Source: Muraenolepis orangiensis (taxonomy: Eukaryota > Chordata > Actinopteri > Gadiformes > Muraenolepididae). From it: DNA of 64,000 bases. The notes beneath the pieces were generated by a model. The model made no database searches. It saw nothing but the letters and a program-made list of their open reading frames with translations, and was not told the origin of the DNA. Within the stretch, counting starts at the first letter, position 1. Each line of letters starts with the position of its first letter. Of this stretch, positions 23,241 to 35,200 are shown piece after piece. The stretch spans positions 16,380,390 through 16,444,389 of the forward strand of contig CM051004.1 of the NCBI GenBank assembly GCA_027704905.1, given 5' to 3'. A program made the translations under genes and the position numbers.

Positions 23241-26200
23241 GTAAAACCCCCTATTTGTTGTTTGTATTCTCATTAATCACCTCACCTTACGACATAGCAT
23301 CTCTTAATAATGCAACCACAAGACATTTACAAATGTTTGTCAACTGTGAGAACAGTTGGATGTGCATCCTTAAACACTGTATGCTCTTTTTCTGCTGCAG
23401 GATGCCCTCCCACTTATGGAGGAGCAGGTCCCCTCCCCACCAGACGTGCTGCAGGATAAACTCCCACTTAAGGAGGTAGAGGTCCCCTCCCCACCAGACC
23501 TGCTGCGGGATGCCCTCCAACTGATGGAGGTAGAGGTCCCCTCCCCACCAGACGTGCTGCAGGATTTACATTACATTACATTACAGTCATTTAGCAGACG
23601 CTTTTATCCAAAGCGACTTACAATAGTGTGTTTCAACAAAGGAATGTAAGACAACAACTCGTCACCAGAAGTCAAAAGTGCATTTAATTTCTAACAAGTC
23701 TCCAATAACTGAACCAGTGCTCAGGTAGAAGTACAATAATTCAGGCAAAAGTGTAAGGGAAAAAGTACAATAAGTTGGCAAACAATATGCAACAATATCT
23801 AGAACAATATATACCTATCTATAATATGTAATCTACTTTTGACTGACTTAATTGGCTTAGCGCTACGAGGAAGGATCCGGGAAGTGTGTCCTGAAGACAT
23901 GGGTTTTCAACCTGCCGCGGAAGATGGGGAGTGACTCTGCAGTCGTGACCTCCGTGGGGAGTTTGTTGCACCAAATTGGGGCCAGGATGGAGAACAGCCG
24001 TGACCGCGTAGATCGGCCACACGGGCCCCTAAGTGAGGGGGTAAGCAGATGGCCCGAAGAAGCCGAGCGAAGTGGACAGGTTGCCCTCGTCGATACCCTC
24101 CCACTTCTGGAAGTAAAGTCCCCTATTTGCTATTTGTATTCTCATTAATCACCTCACCTTACTACATAGCATCTCTTAATAATGCAACCACATGACATTT
24201 ACAAATGTTTGTCAACTGTGAGAACAGTTGACTAGATGTGCATCCTTAAACACTATGCTGTTTTTCTGCTGCAGGATGCCCTCCCACTTATGGAGGTAGA
24301 GGTCCCCTCTCCACCAGACGTGCTGCAGGATTCCCTACCACTTATGAAGGTAGAGGTCCCCACCACACCAGCTGTGCTGCAGGATATCCTCCCACTTATG
24401 GAGAAGCAGGTCCCCGCCACACCAGACGTGCTGCGGGATGCCCTCCCACTTATGGAGGTAAAACCTCCTATTTTGTTTGTATTCTCATTAATCACCTCAC
24501 CTTACTACATAGCATCTCTTAATAATGCAACCACATGATATTTACAAATGTTTGTCAACTGTGAGAACAGAACTAGATGTGCATCCTTAAACACTATGCT
24601 CTTTTTCTGCTGCAGGATGCCCTTCCACATATGGAGGAGCAGGTCCCCTCCCCACCAGACGTGCTGCAGGATTCCCTCCCACTTATGGAGGAGCAGGTCC
24701 CCGCCACACCAGACGTGTTGCGGGATGCCCTCCCACTTATGGAGGTAGAGGTTCCCTCCACACCAGACGTGCTGCAGGATGCCCTTCCAGTCACTACGAG
24801 TGTCCTACGCACCGAGCTCCTCCAGCTGTATCAGGAGCGAGATGAGCCTTTCCGGGTGTTTACAGCGAGGGTGCGGGGTAAGGCCGAGACCTGTGATTTC
24901 ACGGCGGAGTGCGAGTGCGGCAAGAGCGTAGATTATACGGACCATGTTATAAGAGACGTGCTACTCAGCGGGATTCAAGACGCGGATATCTGGAGTGAAA
25001 CCCTGGGGACCAAGGGCATTCTCAGGACTGCGGTCAATGACGTCATCACCCTGGTGGAGAATAAAGAGATGGCGCGGAACGCCCTGCCATCGTCCACCCT
25101 GTCCGCCATCTCATCATTTTGGCGGCAGCAGAACCCCACGCCAGGGCCCCTGACCTATCAGCAGGAGGTACAGTTCTGCAACCAATTGCCTGGAACCACA
25201 GTGCCTTCAGAACCATTTCCCGACGATGACCCAAGCCAGAAATACAACATCTTTGACCCCCTGCTGGCAGAGCTGCGAGAGGTATGTTTTGAATGAATGA
25301 ATCACACTGGTGCCGGTCGTACGGCCGCTCCAGTCTCAGATCCGTTGAGGGCAGATGGACAGTGTTGTTGAGGATCTATTGTTGTTCTGTTTCAGAAAAG
25401 TCTCCAGATGGTCTCCAACCTTCAGGCTACCTACTCAGACCTGCTGGCTCTTAACTACTTCACAAGTGACATGGAAGTAAGTCCCTCACGAAGGGGATCA
25501 TTCACATTACTTTATTGATCGCTGGACCAAATGGACTCATGAATACAGTGCATTTTGCATATTGCACTGTATTCATGATGATTCTGCACTACTGCCATTT
25601 TAAAATGCTTTAAGGATAGTATATAGTGTTGTTTATAGTATATAGTATTTTATACTATATACTATAAACAACACTATCTACTACTAAATCTGCGCCATTT
25701 AACTTTTATACTGCAACTATTGACTCCAGTAAAACATTGACATTCTTGAATTGTAATTTAATTTGAATGTAATTTATGTAATTTATTAAAAATTTCTGAA
25801 GTCAGCAGAGGCAGTTGAGAAGGTCCTCTCTCAACCAGACATGCTGCGAGACGCCCTTTCACTTATGGAGGTCGAGGTCCCCTCTACACCGAACTTGCTG
25901 CAGGATGCCCTCCAACTGATAGAGGTAGAGGAACCCTCCACGCCAGACGTGCTGTGGGATGCCCTCCCACTTATGGAGGTAGAGGTTCCCTCCACACCAG
26001 ACGTGCTCCGGGATGCCCTTCCACTTATGGAGGTAAAAACCCCTATTTTGTTTGTATTCTAATTAATCACCTCACCTTACTACATAGCATCTCTTAATAA
26101 TGCAACCACATGACATTTACAAATGTTTGTCAACTGTGAGAACAGTTGACTAGATGTGCATCCTTAAACACTATGCTCTTTTTCTGCTGCAGGATTCCCT

Positions 26201-29200
26201 CCCACTTATGGAGGAGCAGGTCCCCTCCCCACCAGACGTGCTGCAGGATGCCCTTCCAGTTATGGAGGTAGAGGTCCCCTCCCCACCAGACGTGCTGCAG
26301 GATTTACATTACATAACATTACAGTCATTTAGCAGACGCTTTTATCCAAAGCGACTTACAATAGTGTGTTTCAACAAAGGAATGTAAGAGAACAACTCGT
26401 CACCAGAAGTCAAAAGTGCATTTCATTTCTAACAAGTCTCCAATAACTGAACCAGTGCTCAGGTAGAAGTACAATAATTCAGGCAAAAGTGTAAGGGAAA
26501 AAGTACAATAAGTTGGCAAACAATATGCAACAATATCTAGAACAATATATACCTATCTATAATATGTAATCTACTTTTGACTGACTTAATTGGCTTAGCG
26601 CTACGAGGAAGGATCCGGGAAGTGTGTCCTGAAGACATGGGTTTTCAACCTGCCGCGGAAGATGGGGAGTGACTCTGCAGTCGTGACCTCCGTGGGGAGT
26701 TTGTTGCACCAAATTGGGGCCAGGATGGAGAACAGCCGTGACCGCGTAGATCGGCCACACGGGCCCCTAAGTGAGGGGGCAAGCAGACGGCCCGAAGAAT
26801 CCGAGCGAAGTGGACGGGTTGCCCTCGTCGATACCCTCCCACTTCTGGAAGTAAAGTCCCCTATTTGTTGTTTGTATTCTCATTAATCACCTCACCTTAC
26901 CACATAGCATCTCTTAATAATGCAACCACATGACATTTACAAATGTTTGTCAACTGTGAGAACAGTTGACTAGATGTGCATCCTTAAACACTATGCTGTT
27001 TTTCTGCTGCAGGATGCCCTCCCACTTATGGAGGTAGAGGTCCCCTCCCCACCAGACGTGCTGCAGGATTCCCTCCCACTTATGGAGGTAGAGGTCCCCT
27101 CCCCACCAGACCTGCTAGAGGTAGAGGTCCCCACTACACCAGCTGTGTTGCAGGATATCCTCCCACTTATGGAGAAGCAGGTCCCCGCCACACCAGACGT
27201 GCTGCGGGATGCCCTCCCACTTAAGGAGGTAGAGGTCCCCTCCCCACCATACGTGCTCCGGGATGCCCTCCCACTTATGGAGGTAAAACCCCCTATTTTG
27301 TTTGTATTCTCATTAATCACCTCACCTTACTACATAGCATCTCTTAATAATGCAACCACATGACATTTACAAATGTTTGTCAACTGTGAGAACATAACTA
27401 GATGTGCATCCTTCTGCTGCAGGATTCCCTCCCACTTATGGAGGAGCAGGTCCCCTCCCCACCAGATGTGCTGCAGGATGCCCTTCCACATATGGAGGAG
27501 CAGGTCCCCTCCCCACCAGACGTGCTGCAGGATTCCCTCCCACTTACGGAGGAGCAGGTCCCCGCCACACCAGACGTGTTGCGGGATGCCCTCCCACTTA
27601 TGGAGGTAGAGGTCCCCTCCCCACCAGACGTGCTGCAGGATGCCCTTCCAGTCGCTACGAGTGTCCTACGCACCGAGCTCCTCCAGCTGCATCAGGAGCG
27701 GGATGAGCCTTTCCGGGCGTTTACAGCGAGGGTGCGGGGTAAGGCCGAGACCTGTGATTTCACGGCGGAGTGCGAGTGCGGCAAGAGCGTAGATTATACG
27801 GACCATGTTATAAGAGACGTGCTACTCAGCGGGATTCAAGACGTGGATATCTGGCGTGAAGCCCTGGGGACCAAGGGCATTCTCAGGACTGCGGTCAATG
27901 ACGTCATCGCCCTGGTGGAGAATAAAGAGATGGCGCGGAACGCCCTGCCATCGTCCACCCTGTCCGCCATCTCGTCATTTTGGCGGCAGCAGAACCCCAC
28001 GCCAGGGCCCCTGACCTATCAGCAGGAGGTACAGTTCTGCAACCAATTGCCTGGAACCACAGTGCCTTCAGAACCATTTCCCGACGATGACCCAAGCCAG
28101 AAATACAACATCTTTGACCCCCTGCTGGCAGAGCTGCTAGAGGTATGTTTTGAATGAATGAATCACACTGGTGCCGGTCGTACGGCCGCTCCAGTCTCAG
28201 ATCCGTTGAGGGCAGATGGACAGTGTTGTTGAGGATCTATTGTTCTTCTGTTGTAGGCATGTCTCCAGATGGACCCCGACCTTGCTACCTGCTCAGACCT
28301 GCTGGCTCATAGCTACTTCACAAGTGACATGGAAGTAAGTCCCTCACGAAGGGGATCATTCACATTACTTTATTGATCGCTGGACCAAATGGACTCATGA
28401 ATACAGTACATTTTGCATATTGCACTGTATTCATGATGATTCTGCACTACTGCCATTTTAAAATGCTTTAAGGATAGTATATAGTGTTGTTTATAGTATA
28501 TAGTATTTTATACTATATACTATAAACAACACTATCTACTACTAAATCTGCGCCATTTAACTTTTATACTGCAGCTATTGACTCCAGTAAAACATTGACA
28601 TTCTTGAATTGTAATTTAATTTGAATGTAATTTATGTCATTTATTAAAATTTTCTGAAGTCAGCAGAGGCAGTTGAGAAGGTCCTCTCCCAACCAGACGT
28701 GCTGCGAGACTTCCTTTCACATATGGAGGTAGAGGTCCCCTCTACACCGGACCTGCTGCAGGATGCCTTCCAACTGATAGAGGTAGAGGAACCCTCCACG
28801 CCAGACGTGCTGTGGGATGCCCTCCCACTTATGGAGAAGCAGGTCCCCTCCACACCAGACGTGCTGCAGGATGCCCTCCCACTTAAGGAGGTAGAGGTCC
28901 CCTCCACACCAGACCTACTGCAGGATTCCCTCCCACTTATGGAGGTAAAACCCCCTATTTTGTTTGTATTCTCATTAATCACCTCACCTTACTACATAGC
29001 ATCTCTTAATAATGCAACCACATGACATTTACAAATGTTTGTCAACTGTGAGAACAGAACTAGATGTGCATCCTTAAACACTATGCTCTTTTTCTGCTGC
29101 AGGATTCCCTCCCACTTATGGAGGAGCAGGTCCCCTCCCCACCAGACGTGCTGCAGGATTCCCTCCCACTTATGGAGGAGCAGGTCCCCGCCACACCAGA

Positions 29201-32200
29201 CGTGCTGCAGGATTCCCTCCCACTTATGGAGGAGCAGGTCCCCGCCACACCAGACTGCTGCAGGATGCCCTCCCAGTTATGGAGGTAGAGGTCCCCTCCC
29301 CACCAGACGTGCTGCAGGATTTACATTACATTACATTAGTCATTTAGCAGACGTTTTTATCCAAAGCGACTTACAATAGTGTGTTTCAACAAAGGAATGT
29401 AAGAGAACAACTCGTCACCAGAAGTCAAAAGTGCATTTCATTTCTAACAAGTCTCCAATAACTGAACCAGTGCTCAGGTAGAACAATAATTCAGGCAAAA
29501 GTGTAGGGGAAAAAGTACAATAAGTTGGCAAACAATATGCAACAATATCTAGAACAATATATACCTATCTATAATATGTAATCTACTTTTGACTGACTTA
29601 ATTGGCTTAGCGCTACGAGGAAGGATCCGGGAAGTGTGTCCTGAAGACATGGGTTTTCAACCTGCCGCGGAAGATGGGGAGTGACTCTGCAGTCGTGACC
29701 TCCGTGGGGAGTTTGTTGCACCAAATTGGGGCCAGGATGGAGAACAGCCGTGACCGTGTAGATCGGCCACACGGGCCCCTAAGTGAGGGGGCAAGCAGAC
29801 GGCCCGAAGAAGCCGAGCGAAGTGGACGGGTTGCCCTCGTCGATACCCTCCCACTTCTGGAAGTAAAGTCCCCTATTTGTTGTTTGTATTCTCATTAATC
29901 ACCTCACCTTACTACATAGCATCTCTTAATAATGCAACCACATGACATTTACAAATGTTTGTCAACTGTGAGAACAGTTGACTAGATGTGCATCCTTAAA
30001 CACTATGCTGTTTTTCTGCTGCAGGATGCCCTCCCACTTATGGAGGTAGAGGTCCCCACCACACCAGCTGTGCTGCAGGATATCCTCCCACTTATGGAGA
30101 AGCAGGTCCCCGCCACACCAGACGTGCTGCGGGATGCCCTCCCACTTATGGAGGTAGAAGTCCCCTCCCCACCAGACGTGCTCCGGGATGCCCTCTCACT
30201 TATGGAGGTAAAACCCCCTATTTTGTTTGTATTCTCATTAATCACCTCACCTTACTACATAGCATCTCTTAATAATGCAACCACATGACATTTACAAATG
30301 TTTGTCAACTGTGAGAACAGAACTAGATGTGCATCCTTAAACACTATGCTCTTTTTCTGCTGCAGGATTCCCTCCCACTTATGGAGGAGCAGGTCCCCTC
30401 CCCACCAGATGTGCTACAGGATTCCCTCCCACTTATGGAGGAGCAGGTCCCCTCCCCACCAGACGTGCTACAGGATTCCCTCCCACTTATGGAGGAGCAG
30501 GTCCCCGCCACACCAGACGTGTTGCGGGATGCCCTCCCACTTATGGAGGTAGAGGTCCCCTCCCCACCAGACGTGCTGCAGGATGCCCTTCCAGTCGCTA
30601 CGAGTGTCCTACGCACCGAGCTCCTCCAGCTGCATCCGGAGCGAGATGAGCCTTTCCGGGCGTTTACAGCAAGGGTGCGGGGTAAGGCCGAGACCTGTGA
30701 TTTCACGGCGGAGTGCGAGTGTGGCAAGAGCGTAGATTATACGGACCATGTTATAAGCGACGTGCTACTCAGCGGGATTCAAGACGCGGATATCTGGCGT
30801 GAAGCCCTGGGGACCAAGGGCATTCTCAGGACTGCGGTCAACGACGTCATCACCCTGGTGGAGAATAAAGAGATGGCGCGGAACGCCCTGCCATCGTCCA
30901 CCCTATCCGCCATCTCATCATTTTGGCGGCAGCAGAACCCCACGCCAGGGCCCCTGACCTATCAGCAGGAGGTACAGTTCTGCAACCAATTGCCTGGAAC
31001 CACAGTGCCTTCAGAACCATTTCCCGACGATGACCCAAGCCAGAAATACAACATCTTTGACCCCCTGCTGGCAGAGCTGCTAGAGGTATGTTTTGAATGA
31101 ATGAATCACACTGGTGCCGGTCGTACGGCCGCTCCAGTCTCAGATCCGTTGAGGGCAGATAGACAGTGTTTTTGAGGGTCTATTGTTGTTCTGTTTCAGA
31201 AAAGTCTCCAGATGGTCTCCAACATTCAGGCTACCTACTCAGCCCTGCTGGCTCTTAACTATTTCACAAGTGACATGGAAGTAAGTCCCTCACGAAGGGG
31301 ATCATTCACATTACTTTATGATGATTCTGCACTACTGCCATTTTAAAATGCTTTAAGGATAGTATATAGTGTTGTTTATAGTATATAGTATTTTATACTA
31401 TATACTATAAACAACACTATCTACTACTAAATCTGCGCCATTTAACTTTTATACTGCAGCTATTGACTCCAGTAAAACATTGACGTTCTTGAATTGTAAT
31501 TTAATTTGAATATAATTTATGTCATTTATTAAAATTTCTGAAGTCAGCAGAGGCAGTTGAGAAGGTCCTCTCCCAACCAGACGTGCTGTGGGATGCCCTC
31601 CCACTTATGGAGAAGCAGGTCCCCTCCACACCAGACGTGCTGCAGGATGCCCTCCCACTTATGGAGGTAAAACCCCCTATTTTGTTTGTATTCTCATTAA
31701 TCACCTCACCTTACTACATAGCATCTCTTAATAATGCAACCACATGACATTTACAAAAGTTTGTCAACTGTGAGAACAGTTGACTAGATGTGCATCCTTA
31801 AACACTATGCTCTTTTTCTGCTGCAGGATGCCCTCCCACTTATGGAGGAGCAGGTCCCCTCCCCACCAGACGTGCTGCAGGATTCCCTCCCACTTATGGA
31901 GGAGCAGGTCCCCTCCCCACCAGATGTGCTGCAGGATTCCCTCCCACTTATGGAGGAGCAGGTCCCCTCCCCACCAGACGTGCTGCAGGATGCCCTCCCA
32001 GTTATGGAGGTAGAGGTCCCCTCCCCACCAGACGTGCTGCAGGATTTACATCACATTACATTACAGTCATTTAGCAGACGCTTTTATCCAAAGCGACTTA
32101 CAATAGTGTGTTTCAACAAAGGAATGTAAGAGAACAACTCGTCACCAGAAGTCAAAAGTGCATTTAATTTCTAACAAGTCTCCAATAACTGAACCAGTGC

Positions 32201-35200
32201 TCAGGTAGAAGTACAATAATTCAGGCAAAAGTGTAAGGGAAAAAGTACAATAAGTTGGCAAACAATATGCAACAATATCTAGAACAATATATACCTATCT
32301 ATAATATGTAATCTACTTTTGACTGACTTAATTGGCTTAGCGCTACGAGGAAGGATCCGGGAAGTGTGTCCTGAAGACATGGGTTTTCAACCTGCCGCGG
32401 AAGATGGGGAGTGACTCTGCAGTCATGACCTCCCTGGGGAGTTTGTTGCACCAAATTGGGGCCAGGATGGAGACCAGCCGTGACCGCGTAGATCGGCCAC
32501 ACGGGCCCCTAAGTGACGGGGCAAGCAGACGGCCCGAAGAAGCCGAGCGAAGTGGACGGGTTGCCCTCGTCGATACCCTCCCACTTCTGGAAGTAAAGTC
32601 CCCTATTTGCTATTTGTATTCTCATTAATCACCTCACCTTACTACATAGCATCTCTTAATAATGCAACCACATGACATTTACAAATGTTTGTCAACTGTG
32701 AGAACAGTTGACTAGATGTGCATCCTTAAACACTATGCTGTTTTTCTGCTGCAGGATGCCCTCCCACTTATGGAGGTAGAGGTCCCCTCCACACCAGACG
32801 TGCTGCCCGATGCCCTCCCATTAAAGGAGGTACAGGTCCCCTCCACACCAGACCTGTTGCAGGATGCCCTCCCACTTATGGAGGTAGAGGTCCCCTCCCC
32901 ACCAGACCTGCTGGAGGTAGAGGTCCCCTCCCCACCAGACGTGCTGCAGGATTCCCTCCCACTTATGGAGGAACAGGTCCCCGCCACACCAGACATGTTG
33001 CGGGATGCCCTCCCACTTATGGAGGTAGAGGTCCCCTCCCCACCAGACGTGCTGCAGGATGCCCTTCCAGTCGCTACGAGTGTCCTACTCACCGAGCTCC
33101 TCCAGCTGCATCAGGAGCGAGATGAGCCTTTCCGGGCGTTTACAGCGAGGGTGCGCGGTAAGGCCGAGACCTGTGATTTCACGGCGGAGTGCGAGTGCGG
33201 CAAGAGCGTAGATTATACGGACCATGTTATAAGAGACGTGCTACTGAGCGGGATTCAAGACGCGGATATCTGGCGTGAAGCCCTGGGGACCAAGGGCATT
33301 CTCAGGACTGCGGTCAACGACGTCATCGCCCTGGTGGAGAATAAAGAGATGGCGCGGAACGCCCTGCAATCGTCCACCCTATCCGCCATCTCATCATTTT
33401 GGCGGCAGCAGAACCCCACGCCAGGGCCCCTGACCTATCAGCAGGAGGTACAGTTCTGCAACCAATTGCCTGGAACCACAGTACCTTCAGAACCATTTCC
33501 CGACAATGACCCAAGCCAGAAATACAACATCTTTGACCCCCTGCTGGCAGAGCTGCTAGAGGTATGTTTTGAATGAATGAATCACACTGGTGCCGGTCGT
33601 ACGGCCGCTCCAGTCTCAGATCCGTTGAGGGCAGATGGACAGTGTTGTTGAGGATCTATTGTTCTTCTGTTGTAGGCATGTCTCCAGATGGACCCCGACC
33701 TTGCTACCTGCTCAGACCTGCTGGCTCATAGCTACTTCACAAGTGACATGGAAGTAAGTCCCTCACGAAGGGGATCATTCACATTACTTTATTGATCGCT
33801 GGACCAAATGGACTCATGAATACAGTGCATTTTGCATATTGCACTGTATCCATGATGATTCTGCACTACTGCCATTATAAAATGCTTTAAGGATAGTATA
33901 TAGTGTTGTTTATAGTATATAGTATAGAATACTATATACTATAAACAACACTACTCCTAAATCTGCGCCATTTAACTTTTATACTGCAGCTATTGACTCC
34001 AGTAAAACATTGACATTCTTGAATTGTCTAATTAGTATTTGAATGTAATTTATGTAATTTATTACAATTTTCTGAAGTCAGCAGAGGCAGTTAAGAAGGT
34101 CCCCTCCCCACCAGACGTGCTGCGGAATTCCCTCCCAATTATGGAGGTAGAGGTCCCCTCTACACCAGACCTGCTGTGGTATGCCCTCCAACTGATAGAG
34201 GTAGAGGACCCCTCCACGCCAGACCTGCTGTGGTATGCCCTCCAACTGATAGAGGTAGAGGGCCCCTCCACACCAGACGTGCTGCAGGATGCCCTCCCAC
34301 TTAAGGAGGTAGAGGTCCCCTCCACACAAGAAGTGCTGCAGGATTCCCTCCCACTTATGGAGGTAAAACCACCTATTTTGTTTGTATTCTAATTAATCAC
34401 CTCACCTTACTACATAGCATCTCTTAATAATGCAACCACATGACATTTACAAATGTTTGTCAACTGTGAGAACAGTTGACTAGATGTGCATCCTTAAACA
34501 CTATGCTCTTTTTCTGCTGCAGGATGCCCTCCCACTTATGGAGGTAGAGGTCCCCTCCACACCAGACGTGCTGCCCGATCCCCTCCCATTAAAGGAGGTA
34601 CAGGTCCCCTCCACACCAGACCTGTTGCAGGATGCCCTCCCACTTATGGAGGTAGAGGTCCCCTCCCCACCAGACGTGCTGCAGGATGCCCTTCCAGTCG
34701 CTACGAGTGTCCTACGCACCAAGCTCCTCCAGCTGCATCAGGAGCGAGATGAGCCTTTCCGGGCGTTTACAGCGAGGGTGCGCGGAAAGGCCGAGACCTG
34801 TGATTTCACGGCGGAGTGCGAGTGCGGCAAGAGCGTAGATTATACGGACCATGTTATAAGACACGTGCTACTCAGCGGGATTCAAGACGCGGATATCCGG
34901 CGTGAAGCCCTGGGGACCAAGGGCATTCTCAGGACTGCGGTCAATGACGTCATCGCCCTGGTGGAGAATAAAGAGATGGCGCGGAACGCCCTGCAATCGT
35001 CCACCCTATCCGCCATCTCATCATTTTGGCGGCAGCAGAACCCCACGCCAGGGCCCCTGACCTATCAGCAGGAGGTACAGTTCTGCAACCAATTGCCTGG
35101 AACCACAGTGCCTTCAGAACCATTTCCCGACGATGACCCAAGCCAGAAATACAACATCTTTGACCCCCTGCTGGCAGAGCTGCTAGAGGTATGTTTTGAA

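Larger units (their letters stand above)
23401..26192 (+). repeat. Array unit 1 (2.79 kb)
   Basis: Contents in order: broken repeat exon 23401-24112 with a 526-bp insertion; repeat exon 24275-24457 (61 codons); Gag-like exon 24616-25281 (222 codons); short exon 25396-25476 (KSLQMVSNLQATYSDLL..., 27 codons); repeat exon 25802-26032 (77 codons, starting SAEAVEKVLSQPD). The introns share a fixed start (GTAAAAC..CCTATTT) and end (ATGCTCTTTTTCTGCTGCAG or close). Confidence 0.85.

Noticed and set aside
23819..24022. Minus-strand frame repeated four times in the array (reading MWPIYAVTAVLHPGPN)
   Set aside because: It lies inside the inserted dispersed repeat, is antisense to another frame, and is repeated only because the unit is duplicated.
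24253..24495. Antisense Ser/Thr/Gly-rich frames across the repeat exons
   Set aside because: They are the complement of the 54-bp coding repeat. The plus-strand frame has splice sites and continuity between exons; the antisense frames do not.
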